Of a stretch of 64,000 bases of DNA, positions 38,301 to 47,526 are shown one piece after another; the first letter of the stretch is position 1; every line of letters begins with the position of its first letter. Below the pieces are notes generated by a model that saw only the letters and a program-made list of their open reading frames with translations, had not been told where the DNA came from and searched no databases. This stretch comes from SAR202 cluster bacterium bin127. Lineage in GTDB: Bacteria > Chloroflexota > Dehalococcoidia > Lucifugimonadales > Lucifugimonadaceae. The DNA is taken from the NCBI GenBank assembly GCA_002239045.1, contig MPNN01000002.1, positions 349,061 through 413,060 of the forward strand. Direction: 5' to 3'. The translations under genes and the position numbers were made by a program.

Positions 38301-39112
38301 AAGTGCGACCGTTTGTCCTGCTGGACTTTGGCGATGAAGGCACGACGGTAAACGTCACAACCTTTGAGATCGACGGTACTGACTACACTGCCGACTTGCA
38401 GGCGATTGAAGACAACGAGTTCGTATGGTGGCCCGAGCCTCTGGCCTACGGCACCTACGAGGTCTACGTCGAGGCTAACGACGCCGCCGACAACACTGGC
38501 GAGCACACCTATAGCTTCACCGTCAAGGAGCGGGCACCGTTCGTTATCGACCTGCTGGCAGGTTGGAACGCGATCTCGTTCCCGGCCAACCCGGTCGACC
38601 GAGCCTTGCACGCAGTGTTCACGAACTCGGCAGTCGACCAGGTCATCGGTTGGAACGTAACCGAACCGGTCAGCCCGTGGCGCATGGCGACACGAGTAGA
38701 CGGTGTCTGGATGACTAGCGACGAAGTTGCTGCATTGAACGATGTAGAAGCACGTTACGGTTACTGGGTCCACTCGCAAGGCTTCGTAACGCAGGCTGTG
38801 AACCTCGCAGGCAAGGGCGACCGTTCAACCGACGGTCAACCCAACCCGGCGGACATTCCGACCGATGAGGGCTGGAACTTCGTAGGCGTCGTGGACGTCG
38901 ACGGCGACCAGACGCAGGACAACGCCGGCGAGTCGTTGCGCAACAGCAGCAACGATCCGATCACCGCGGCCACGTACCTTGGGAACTACACCCGCGCCTA
39001 CACGTGGGACCACATCAACAACACGTGGGATGTGCTCAAGGCGAACGAAGACGTCGTGATTGGTAGCGGTATCTGGGTCTACTACACGAAGGGCCACGAC
39101 ATCGCCCCATAA
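35234..39112 (+). CDS. Large secreted surface/S-layer-like protein, paralog 5 of 5 (GTG start)
   Basis: Same N-terminal 46-aa region as paralog 4; AGNIGFSDSDPTAPTFIHDL; GWNAISFPANPVDRALHAVFTNSAVDQVIGW...GYWVHS. Confidence 0.88.
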   Translation: MQLSSRILTALAVLILAVAVVAVRTGSPETVEAATGTIDVLNVGTCYTTDDDIFKVGACDSGETDTDGDKVDYNVAGRTTITEVKAGTSIYATYAIDPKTSGDAPRAIAKNADVIKISIEDKDRDKRTGKLYTVSGSEPTRLAVDNPGTTDDEGEANEKIIRAIGLDSMDEDKLLAPLTGTPLPTRSVTNSLVMPTSTVVAEAAFAHSAGGTSGTINNSGNATFRLEGSESTNYPMASEDDRGKFYWFGTFDPDTTVDADETFENLTGQYINLDEDQAPGSVRNSIAPWMQVTASIPQGASVTVEYIYYQTSEEEEIIGGMKDSVDYDSENPPVFVDKEKRSETNDDPDALVLRASSDGNSSNENVPTRNLWLKETSRFSGQYEGYLRLTDADGDGRCKVEDSDPTTYEPCNWGLMTRDATGSGMDDAAYLGVESGPVTITYKDSTGDNETVTILIDKTPPAIQVDLPLHETASKDDSPDLIGSFNDGGGSGLRADSFKAYADNSADNKDETPVWDLGVNDEDDPDPDRGLVCVDLDADGECDADTAVAVLRAHYAGYSQVATFGIIKSKDIYKAEDTDPDEENGDEYKTADAEDFEDGAVEGGFDTVVRIDFPPGNEQNRYNHEIDIQAVVMDVAGNIGFSDSDPTAPTFIHDLNTKKDDRDADRHNVIGWYSRHTYYLDDVDPEYDKDQSATGFYVDSDGDEMMSNSGLKVVFDGNIDASTVGPGTFDVTLDDRSSATITGVKVKDDKVYLLIEEELPPDATPQVDLATGQSISDRAGNESTDRRLDGIELSDGILPTFTVTLSGGTGLNEDIDGEGPSELTKGQIKVSISANEPVQGSPKFAVVCSNLYWGGDAVDNHVAKFEANRTGTFTSAKINEAAPTGTKPHNGAKIDRQKMVDGENVDQGTMCPDHVKDAATTDDTAKYFDVAVTSALARPGNNWEYQWSNLSSDQEVEDGDLSVIVWGRDRSSYKKGDDTVYNYSASTASFVYDTDLEAAWEGNDDADEAVGELVPDENEDVFEVRPFVLLDFGDEGTTVNVTTFEIDGTDYTADLQAIEDNEFVWWPEPLAYGTYEVYVEANDAADNTGEHTYSFTVKERAPFVIDLLAGWNAISFPANPVDRALHAVFTNSAVDQVIGWNVTEPVSPWRMATRVDGVWMTSDEVAALNDVEARYGYWVHSQGFVTQAVNLAGKGDRSTDGQPNPADIPTDEGWNFVGVVDVDGDQTQDNAGESLRNSSNDPITAATYLGNYTRAYTWDHINNTWDVLKANEDVVIGSGIWVYYTKGHDIAP

Positions 39113-39156
39113 GCGTAAGCGATGACGCTCAAGTCGTAAGACTGAAATTGCACGCT

Positions 39157-39186
39157 ACGCCCCTTGGGAAACCGAGGGGCGTGCGT
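39157..39186 (+). terminator. Intrinsic terminator after paralog 5
   Basis: acgccccttgg-gaaa-ccgaggggcgt followed by gcgtgttt. Confidence 0.7.
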
Positions 39187-39235
39187 GTTTGTTGGGCTTT
39201 CCCCAAACTAACGATTCATATACTTGAATCCAGCC

Positions 39236-40337
39236 ATGGACCCACAGCTCCAATCAAACGCCAAAGAGTTACGCGGACGCATCGCGCAGATCGTGAGGCA
39301 TCTTTGACCTCGCCAAAAAGCATTCGCAAATCTCCCTCTTGGAAAAGCAGACTCTGGATCCTGGTTTCTGGTCAGATCACCAAGATGCACAAGGTCGCAT
39401 GCAGTCTTTGACCGCATTGAAAGATCAGGTGACCGCATGGGAGACGCTCCAACGACGATCAGAGGAGTTGGTGGAACTTATCGAGTTGGCGGATGACGAG
39501 TCTGATGATGTGATGCTGACCCAACTCGGACTCGATGCGGAGAGCTTGAGTGCTGATCTGGCGGACCAAGAATTCCGATTGCAGTTGAGCGGAAAACACG
39601 ACTCAAGACCAGCGATCCTCTCGGTGAAGCAAGGCGCTGGCGGGGTCGACGCCCAAGATTGGTCGGAGATGTTGCTGCGAATGTATTTGCGGTGGAGCGA
39701 GCAGGCCGGCTACGATGCGGACGTTCTGGACTTTACTCCGGGCGAGGAAGCAGGAATCAAGTCGGCGGCGGTGCGGGTTTCGGGTGACCACGCCTACGGG
39801 TATTTGAGGTCTGAAAGGGGTGTGCATCGCTTGGTCCGGCTTTCGCCTTTCGATTCAGGGAATCGTCGTCACACGAGTTTCTCATTGGTTGAGGTATATC
39901 CCGAACCCGCCGCTGCCGATGAAGTTGAGATCGACCCTTCGGAAGTGCGCATGGAGGCTTTTCGAGCGAGCGGACACGGTGGCCAGAGTGTGCAAAAAAA
40001 CTCAACCGCGGTCCGCCTGACGCACGAACCAACGGGTATCGTGGTGTCCGTCCAAAACGAACGTTCGCAAGCCCAAAACCGCCAAGTTGCGATGAAGATT
40101 TTGCACGCTCGAGTTACGGATCTCGAGAATCAAAAGCGTGCGGCCGCACAGGCGAAGCTCAAGGGCGATCACATTTCGGCGGAGTTCGGGCGCCAAGTAC
40201 GCAGCTACGTCTTGCATCCCTACCAGATGGTGAAGGACCACCGCACCGACTATGAAGTTTCGGATGCTCGTGGTGTGTTGGAAGGTGATCTCGGTGGATT
40301 TTTGAAGGCGTATCTTCAATCCTCGACCGGTGGCTAA
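39236..40337 (+). CDS. prfB: Peptide chain release factor 2 with programmed +1 frameshift
   Basis: ATG 39236, 23 codons, in-frame CTT TGA C at 39302-39308; +1 shift yields DLAKKHSQISLLEKQTLDPGFWSD continuous with ORF 39339-40337; GHGGQSVQKNSTAVRLTH (GGQ motif). Confidence 0.97.
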
Positions 40338-40520
40338 CCGGTGGTGTTGACAAGAATGACCGTCCTAGGATTGAAGACCACATGAATGGCAAGTAACCAT
40401 GGTGTCCGGATATTCCAAGTTAATTTGATACGACATCGCAGACTCGCAATCCAATGTGAGTAACTGATTCGTAAGAATAATTAGGCAGTCAGAAATCGAA
40501 GTGATAGCTGGAGATAGCAG

Positions 40521-42269
40521 ATGAAGATAGCCCGTTTCTTTGGTGTATCGTTGATCGCCGCGGTTGCCTTGTTCGCCGCAGCGTGCACGACCGAACCAGA
40601 ACCGACGCAACCACCCGCACCCGAACCAACCGCGACGCAAGTCCCGACCGTAGTTTCGACACCCCCGCCGACCCGGGCCGAGCGCCCAACGCCGAGTTCA
40701 GGCCAGCCGAAAGTTGCCCCCGAGTTGCTTCAAACACCGGAGAGTTCCGGCGATGAAGAGCGAAGTGGTGGGATCTTCCGGCGGCTGTGGTCAGACCCGC
40801 CGACGTTGGACCCCGCTCTGGTGACTGACGGTACGTCGTACGGTATCGTGATTGAGTTGTTCAGCGGTCTGGTGAAGCTGACAGGAGAATCGGACGAACC
40901 GATCGTAGCCGATTTAGCCGAGAGTTACACGGTCAGTAATGGTGGGAAAACCTACAAGTTCATCCTCAGAGAAGATCTGAAGTTTAGCGACGGTTCGCCC
41001 GTTACTGCTTCGGACTTTAAGTGGTCGTGGGAACGGGCGGCAAACCCGGACACCGAGTCGCCGATCGTCGACGAGTTTTTGGGCGACATCGTAGGGGTGC
41101 AGGCGATCATCGACGGCGACGCCACCACGGCCGACGGCATCGAGGTGATTGATGACCACACTTTGCAGGTCACAATCGATGCACCGAAACCGTATTTCAT
41201 CGCCAAGTTGACCTATCCTATTGCGTTCGTCGTCAATGCCGATAACGTCACGTCCGGAGGCGAAAACTGGACGGATTCCCCAGTTGCCACAGGCCCGTTC
41301 ATATTGAAGAGCTACAGCATCGGCGAACGTATGATTTTGTCGAAGAACCCCAACTACTGGGGTGACGCCGCGCACCTCGATGAAGTGCACCTCTTGCTCG
41401 CCGGCGGCTCCGCAATGGCGATGTACGAGAATGACGAGATCGACATCACCGGTATCGGCCTAGCAGACTTGGAACGGGTTACCGATCCTACCCAGGAGAT
41501 TTCCAAGGATGTGATCGAGGTACCCCCGTCATTTAGCACTAGTTACATCGGCTTCAACATGGAAGAGGCGCCGTTCGACGATGTGCATTTCCGACGCGCC
41601 CTGAATTTCGCGGTAGATAAGCAGCTGGTCGCAGAGGCCGTATTCTCCGATTTGGTCCGACCTGCGACGGGCGTGATACCACCGGGTTTCGTTGGCTTCA
41701 ACTCGGATCTTGAAGGGTTGAGTTTCGATGAAGAGAAGGCGAAGGAAGAGCTGGCATTGTCGAAATATGCCGATCCTGATACCAGACCTCGCATCGTGAT
41801 TACTCTGCCGGGCACCGGCGGCTCACCCAGTCTGACGACCGAGGTAGTTGCCGACATGTGGCGCCGAACGCTGGAAGTGGATGTGGAGATACAGCAGGTC
41901 GAATGGGCAACGTTCTTGCAGGACCTGCATCGAAATCGACTCCAGGCGTTCTCGCTGGCTTGGCAGGCCGACTATCCCGATCCGCACACATTCGTCGATG
42001 TGCTCTTCAGGACGGGTAGTTCAATCAACAACACGAACTACTCGAACGCTGAGGTCGACGCATTGCTGGAGGAGGCTAACGTTGAAGCCGATCCAGTGCG
42101 TCGGATTGAGTTGTACCAAGAAGCTGAAGAGATCATCGTTGAGGATGCAGCGTGGTTGCCGTTGTGGTGGGGCGTGGAAGGCAAGGTTCTGGTGAAGCAG
42201 CACGTCGAAGGATTGATGTTCCCACCGTTGTCAGTGCCGATTTATCAACACGTTTGGATAGACGGTTGA
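40521..42269 (+). CDS. ABC transporter peptide-type substrate-binding lipoprotein (SBP_bac_5)
   Basis: Lipobox AAACTTEPEPTQ; GGIFRRLWSDPPTLDPALVTDGTSYGIVIELFSGL...; OppA/DppA-like. Confidence 0.93.
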   Translation: MKIARFFGVSLIAAVALFAAACTTEPEPTQPPAPEPTATQVPTVVSTPPPTRAERPTPSSGQPKVAPELLQTPESSGDEERSGGIFRRLWSDPPTLDPALVTDGTSYGIVIELFSGLVKLTGESDEPIVADLAESYTVSNGGKTYKFILREDLKFSDGSPVTASDFKWSWERAANPDTESPIVDEFLGDIVGVQAIIDGDATTADGIEVIDDHTLQVTIDAPKPYFIAKLTYPIAFVVNADNVTSGGENWTDSPVATGPFILKSYSIGERMILSKNPNYWGDAAHLDEVHLLLAGGSAMAMYENDEIDITGIGLADLERVTDPTQEISKDVIEVPPSFSTSYIGFNMEEAPFDDVHFRRALNFAVDKQLVAEAVFSDLVRPATGVIPPGFVGFNSDLEGLSFDEEKAKEELALSKYADPDTRPRIVITLPGTGGSPSLTTEVVADMWRRTLEVDVEIQQVEWATFLQDLHRNRLQAFSLAWQADYPDPHTFVDVLFRTGSSINNTNYSNAEVDALLEEANVEADPVRRIELYQEAEEIIVEDAAWLPLWWGVEGKVLVKQHVEGLMFPPLSVPIYQHVWIDG

Positions 42270-42411
42270 TCTAGACGGATTTTCGTCAACAAAAAGATGG
42301 TTAGGTGAGTTTCGTTAACTCACCTAACCAATTGTGAAGTCGATCAGAATTTCCCATTTTTGGATCGTGGTTTGATACCGTGTATCTAAGTTGGGAGTCT
42401 GAAAATCTGAA

Positions 42412-44283
42412 GTGAAGAAAGTGCAAAGAGCGATGAGATACGTAAGAAGATTGATGATTGCCGGACTAGCTGTCGCGGTGATGTTTGCAATCGGTTGCAG
42501 TGCAGACGAACCAACTCCCGTGCCTCCTACCGCCACGTCGGTTCCCGAACCGACTGCTACACAGGTCCCCACGAAGGCGCCGGAGGTTCAGCGAACCAGT
42601 TCAGGCGTCGCACCTACGGCGACTGCCATCGCCGCCGCCACATCTACGGCAGTTGCGGAAGCTACCGCGTCCGCCGGGGAGCAGGCAACCGTTGTCGCTG
42701 AAGAGACGGCCACGGCTGCGTCGCAGGCGGTTGAGGATGTTGATGACCGCGAATTCGATGCGCGAAGGGGTGGCGTTTTCCGTCTACTGGGTTCGGATCC
42801 GGTTACATTCGATCCAGCCTTGACCACAGACAGCACTTCCTACGACATTACTTTGCAGTTGTTCAGCGGTTTGACGAGACTGACCGATGATCCGAATAAT
42901 CCAATCGTGACGGATCTGGCCGAGAGCTTTACCGTCAGTTCGGATGGAACTGTATATCGTTTCGTGCTCCGCGAAGGCTTGGTATTCAGCGATGGCAGCC
43001 CGTTAACGGCGTTCGATTTCAAGTGGTCGTGGGAACGGGCGGCGTTGCCGGAGACGGGTTCGCCGATCGTGAAGGAATTTCTCGGTGACATCGTCGGGAT
43101 CAACGACATCGTAGAAGGTAATGCTACGTCGGCAGAAGGAATCACTGTGATCGATGATCTCACGTTGGAAGTCAAGATCGATAGTCCCAAGCCGTATTTC
43201 ATCGCCAAATTGACCTACCCAGTTACCTTCGTGGTCAATCGTGACAACGTCGAATCTGGGGGTGAGACCTGGACTGAAGCGCCGATCGGGTCTGGTCCGT
43301 TCGTATTGAAGTCGTACGAAATTGGCGTAAGCATGGTTCTTGCTCGCAACGACAACTACTGGGATACACCTGCGTTCTTGGATGAGGTGCACTTCATCCT
43401 AGCGGGTGGTTCTGCGATGGCGATGTATGAAAACGAAGAGATACACGTCACGGGGATTCCGTCGGCCTCCTACGAACGGGTAACAGACCCGAATGAGCAG
43501 CTATCGCAAGAGGTTGTCGATGTACCGGCCGAGTTTGTTACGTATTACATCGGATTCAACGTCGAGCAAGCGCCGTTCGACGATGTTCACTTCCGAAGGG
43601 CGCTCAATTACGCGGTCGATAAGGAACTCATCGCTGAGGCGGTACTAAATAATCGAGCGAAACCAGCATACGGTCCGATACCGCCAGGTTTCGTCGGATT
43701 CAATCCCGACCTTGAAGGATTGAGGTTCAATGCCGAAAGAGCCCAGGAAGAACTGGCGATGTCGAAGTATGCGGACCCTGAATCACTTCCTCGCATCGTA
43801 TTCACAACTCCAGGAACCGGAGGCTCACCGCCTACCTACCTTCTGGCGGTCGCAGACATGTGGGCGCGAACACTTGGGGTAGAGGTCGAGTTCCAAGAAG
43901 TTGAATGGGCGACGTTCTTGCAGGAAATCGACAACTACCGGCTCCAAGTCTTCTCATTGGCATGGAGTCCCGATTACCCGGATCCTCATACCTTCGTAGA
44001 CGTGTTGTTCCGTAGTGACAGCTCCATCAACCAGACTCAGTACTCGAACGCTGAGGTGGACGCATTGCTCGATGAGGCGACCACAGAGCCAGACCCAGCG
44101 CGACGAGTTCAGCTATACCAGCAGGCGGAGCAGATAATCGTCAACGATGCTGTGTGGGTGCCGATGTGGTGGGGCACCGAGGGCAAGATACTGGTCAACC
44201 GCCGGGTCAATGGATTCCGTATCTCGCCGCTCGGCAGTTACTACCTGAAGGACGTATGGATCGAAAAGCAGATCGATTTCTAG
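42412..44283 (+). CDS. ABC transporter peptide-type substrate-binding lipoprotein (SBP_bac_5), paralog
   Basis: Lipobox FAIGCSADEPTPV; strong similarity to the preceding CDS. Confidence 0.93.
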   Translation: MKKVQRAMRYVRRLMIAGLAVAVMFAIGCSADEPTPVPPTATSVPEPTATQVPTKAPEVQRTSSGVAPTATAIAAATSTAVAEATASAGEQATVVAEETATAASQAVEDVDDREFDARRGGVFRLLGSDPVTFDPALTTDSTSYDITLQLFSGLTRLTDDPNNPIVTDLAESFTVSSDGTVYRFVLREGLVFSDGSPLTAFDFKWSWERAALPETGSPIVKEFLGDIVGINDIVEGNATSAEGITVIDDLTLEVKIDSPKPYFIAKLTYPVTFVVNRDNVESGGETWTEAPIGSGPFVLKSYEIGVSMVLARNDNYWDTPAFLDEVHFILAGGSAMAMYENEEIHVTGIPSASYERVTDPNEQLSQEVVDVPAEFVTYYIGFNVEQAPFDDVHFRRALNYAVDKELIAEAVLNNRAKPAYGPIPPGFVGFNPDLEGLRFNAERAQEELAMSKYADPESLPRIVFTTPGTGGSPPTYLLAVADMWARTLGVEVEFQEVEWATFLQEIDNYRLQVFSLAWSPDYPDPHTFVDVLFRSDSSINQTQYSNAEVDALLDEATTEPDPARRVQLYQQAEQIIVNDAVWVPMWWGTEGKILVNRRVNGFRISPLGSYYLKDVWIEKQIDF

Positions 44284-44362
44284 TCGATCATATGCAGTGC
44301 TGTCCGGGCGTCCGTTGCTGTCGTTGAGAGAAGCGGCGCTGAATGCTAGCATTTGAAGCGCA

Positions 44363-45295
44363 ATGCTGATCTACATTTCCCGACGACTGCTTTGGACGCC
44401 CGTGTTGTTGTTCGTCGCCGGGTTGTTCATTTTCTCACTCGGTTCCGTGGCACCAGGTGATCCGGCCGAATTAATGGCGGGTCAGCGCGCGGATCCAGAA
44501 GCGATAGCGCGGATCCGCGATCGGCTTGGCCTTGATGACCCGTTCCTAGTTCAGTACACACGCTATGCCGCAAATGCACTGAAAGGCGATTTCGGCGAGA
44601 GTTACCGGTACCGCGGGCGCGATGTCATCGAACTCTTGGGACCGAAACTGCTCGTGTCGTTGGAATTGAATATCGTTTCGTACGTGGTGACTCTTCTCAT
44701 CGGGTTGCCACTCGGGTTCTGGGCAGCAATGCGTCAAGGGACTTGGAAAGACCCGACGATGACGACTTTCATGCTCCTTGTCTACGCATTGCCGGTGTTC
44801 TTTACCGCACCGTTCTTGATCTTGGTATTCGCGCTGTGGCTTGATTGGATTCCAGTTTCGGGATGGTCAGGCATGTTCTCGACGCATGCGATATTGCCGG
44901 CGTTCACGATTGGCGTGCCCGGCGCGTTCGTCTTTATGCGCTACATGAGGGCGTCTACTCTGGATGTGTTGGGTCAGGAATATGTGCGAACGGCTCATGG
45001 CAAAGGCATGGGACACATGACGGTCAACCGTAGACATATCGCCCGTAACGCATTATTGCCGATAGTAACAATCTTGGGGTTTTCCCTGGCTGGGTTGTTC
45101 GGCGGTTCGCTGATCGTGGAGTTGATTTACGGAATTCCAGGGGTGTCACGGTTGGCCTTAGAGGCGGTTTTCCAACGCGATTATCCGGTGCTGACGACTT
45201 TGACGTTGCTCGGTGCGACAATGCTCGCAATTGCGAACTTGGTCGCGGACATCATGTACTCGCTAATCGATCCGAGGATAAGGTTGCGAGCGTGA
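44363..45295 (+). CDS. ABC transporter permease, DppB/OppB-like
   Basis: MLIYISRRLLWTPVLLFVAGLFIFSLGSVAPGDPAELMAG...EYVRTAHGKGMGHMTVNRRHIARNALLPIVT. Confidence 0.95.
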   Translation: MLIYISRRLLWTPVLLFVAGLFIFSLGSVAPGDPAELMAGQRADPEAIARIRDRLGLDDPFLVQYTRYAANALKGDFGESYRYRGRDVIELLGPKLLVSLELNIVSYVVTLLIGLPLGFWAAMRQGTWKDPTMTTFMLLVYALPVFFTAPFLILVFALWLDWIPVSGWSGMFSTHAILPAFTIGVPGAFVFMRYMRASTLDVLGQEYVRTAHGKGMGHMTVNRRHIARNALLPIVTILGFSLAGLFGGSLIVELIYGIPGVSRLALEAVFQRDYPVLTTLTLLGATMLAIANLVADIMYSLIDPRIRLRA

Positions 45296-45296
45296 A

Positions 45297-46301
45297 ATGA
45301 ATCAGACTGGAACTACGACGTCTGCACAACCCGAACCTTCGCAGTTACTTGAGGTAGACGCGTCTGACAGCTTTCTAAGACACGCTTGGACCGAGTTACG
45401 GAAGCGGAAGTTGGCTTTAATTGCGGTCTGCGTGCTTCTGTTCCTCTACACGCTCGGGATCTTTGCACCGCTGGTCGCTACTCACGATTACTCTGAGACC
45501 AATCTCGCCAAAACGCAAGCAGGGCCAGACGCCGAAAACTGGTTGGGCACTGATCGTTTGGGGCGGGACATTTTCACGCGGGTAGTTTGGGGAATTCAGA
45601 CGACGATCATTCTCACCGTGATCACGATATTGACGGCCAGCGTTTTCCTTGGTTTGGCTTTGGGGATGGCGGCAGGGTACTTACGAGGGATCGCGGACAT
45701 CATCACCATGAGAACGGGAGAGGTGGTCGCGGTCGTACCCGATTTCCTTTTGGTGTTGATCATCGCCGCGACCGTGCGGCCTAGGATCAAAGAGTTCGGC
45801 TACTGGATAGAGGACAATACGTTCATATCCGGCGTCAATTCGTCCGGTGCCGTTGATTACATTGTTTTGGGTTTGGCCTTTCTACCGCTTTCTTGGTTCG
45901 GTGCAATGCGACTGATACGAGGGCAGACACTCGCAATTCGCGATGCGCCTTATGTTGACGCGGCACGGTCAATGGGAGTGGGCACTCCGACGATCCTGTT
46001 GCGGCATATCTTGCCCAACGTGATCACCCCATTGATCGTGAGCGTCAGTTTTGGAATGGGTGCCGTCGCTCTCGGGGAGGTTGTTGCCAGTTTCTTCGGT
46101 ATCGGGGTTCAGCCGCCGCGACCAAGTTTGGGGGTAATGATTGGTGACGTGACCGCACGAACGGGCAGTGCGGCGGTCGAGACTTTACGGAGCCACCCGG
46201 AGCAGTTGCTTTCACCGATTGTGGTGGTTTGGCTGATGATATTCTGCTGGAACATATTAGGTGACGCGCTCAACGATATCCTGAATCCGCGCGCACGTTG
46301 A
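45297..46301 (+). CDS. ABC transporter permease, DppC/OppC-like
   Basis: LAPLVATHDYSE...NWLGTDRLGRDIFTRVVWGIQTTI...DAARSMGVGTPTILLRHILPNVITPLIV. Confidence 0.95.
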   Translation: MNQTGTTTSAQPEPSQLLEVDASDSFLRHAWTELRKRKLALIAVCVLLFLYTLGIFAPLVATHDYSETNLAKTQAGPDAENWLGTDRLGRDIFTRVVWGIQTTIILTVITILTASVFLGLALGMAAGYLRGIADIITMRTGEVVAVVPDFLLVLIIAATVRPRIKEFGYWIEDNTFISGVNSSGAVDYIVLGLAFLPLSWFGAMRLIRGQTLAIRDAPYVDAARSMGVGTPTILLRHILPNVITPLIVSVSFGMGAVALGEVVASFFGIGVQPPRPSLGVMIGDVTARTGSAAVETLRSHPEQLLSPIVVVWLMIFCWNILGDALNDILNPRAR

Positions 46302-46316
46302 TCGGAGGTCGGTTCA

Positions 46317-47417
46317 ATGGGTGACAAGCTGAAGGTGGGGTTGGCGTGCAACGCGGGCTATGTTGAGCGGGGTATCAAGGACCATGAGGTTGACCTTCTC
46401 AAAGAATTCGCGGAGTTCGAAATTCGGGAATTCAATGAATCGTCTGACTGGTATTCGGCGCCGGAATCTTCGCATGAGGTGATCGCTGAATTCAAAGATT
46501 TCGCGTCAAGTGTTGATGCCATGATTGTTTGTCATGGGTCGCCGCGCGTGACAGGTGACATCTTGGACGCCGCACCGTCGTTGAGGTTGGTCGGTGAGCT
46601 TGAGGGGGATCGGTTCGCGCAACGGATCGATGCGGAGGCGTGTGCTGATCGAGGCGTGAAGGCGGTGGATACCACTCATGCGTCGAGTTTGCCGGTGTCG
46701 GAGTGGGCGTTGGCGATGATGATGATGGGGTTGAAGAAGGTCGGGGCGCACTATCGAAGACTGATCACCGATCAAGAATGGGGGACCGGATATCAGCGTG
46801 CATTTGAGCCGGACTTCCAGATGATGGGTGATCTGACCGGTCGAACGGTGGGATTGATCGGCGGCGGCAACATCGCTCGTCGATTGATCGAGCTTTTGGA
46901 GCCGTTCCGCGTGGATATCTTGCTGCACGACCCTTATTTGCCCAGGGAGTTGGCTTCGGCAATGAACTTCACGATGACATCGTTGGAGAACGTGATGAGC
47001 ATGCCGGATGTCGTTGTATGTCTGGTACCTCACACGCCGGCGACGGAGGGTATGTTGGGGGCGAAGGAGTTGGGTTGGATTCGGTCCGGGGGCGTATTCG
47101 TCAACGTGTCGCGGGGCCAGGTTGTTCAGTCGGACGCTTTGATCGAGCGGTTGCGCAAGAACGACATCTACGCGTGTTTGGACGTATTCGATCCTGAACC
47201 GGTGCCGACCGATTCGCCGATCCGAGAATTGTGGAACGTGTTCTTGACGCCACATATCGCGAGCACGACAGACGGGACTGGCATCTCGTTCTTCGGAGAA
47301 ATGATCGATGAGCTTCGTCGATTCCATCTGGGTCACGACACGAAGCATGACCTAATGCCGCGGACGCTGGCGAATCGACGGGGTGAATCGCCGACCAATC
47401 TTGACGCGGTCCGTTGA
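46317..47417 (+). CDS. D-isomer-specific 2-hydroxyacid dehydrogenase family protein
   Basis: GRTVGLIGGGNIARRLIELLEPF, VVVCLVPHTPATEGMLG, GGVFVNVSRGQVVQSDALIE, LDVFDPEPVPTDSPIRELWNVFLTPHIA. Confidence 0.93.
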   Translation: MGDKLKVGLACNAGYVERGIKDHEVDLLKEFAEFEIREFNESSDWYSAPESSHEVIAEFKDFASSVDAMIVCHGSPRVTGDILDAAPSLRLVGELEGDRFAQRIDAEACADRGVKAVDTTHASSLPVSEWALAMMMMGLKKVGAHYRRLITDQEWGTGYQRAFEPDFQMMGDLTGRTVGLIGGGNIARRLIELLEPFRVDILLHDPYLPRELASAMNFTMTSLENVMSMPDVVVCLVPHTPATEGMLGAKELGWIRSGGVFVNVSRGQVVQSDALIERLRKNDIYACLDVFDPEPVPTDSPIRELWNVFLTPHIASTTDGTGISFFGEMIDELRRFHLGHDTKHDLMPRTLANRRGESPTNLDAVR

Positions 47418-47526
47418 AGTATGGGTTTCATTAAAGTCGTGTGCCAGCTTGGACATTAGACGGGATGACGATGCGACTTGCTTGCTAACATGTAAGGCGT
47501 ACGCATTTCCGCCCATTTGTTAGCAG

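Noticed and set aside
9921-38779. Long antisense ORFs inside the five surface genes (e.g. 36710-37750, 37754-38779, 31771-32862 on the minus strand)
   Set aside because: Codon-bias shadows of the Asp/Val-rich sense frames; no start signals and low-complexity composition.
42280-42345. gttaggtgag...ctcacctaac inverted repeat between the two binding-protein genes
   Set aside because: Looks like an ordinary intercistronic terminator/processing hairpin.
40521-46301. Absence of ABC ATPase genes in the peptide transporter cluster as an anomaly
   Set aside because: ATPases for such transporters are frequently encoded elsewhere or shared; not evidence of a novel system.
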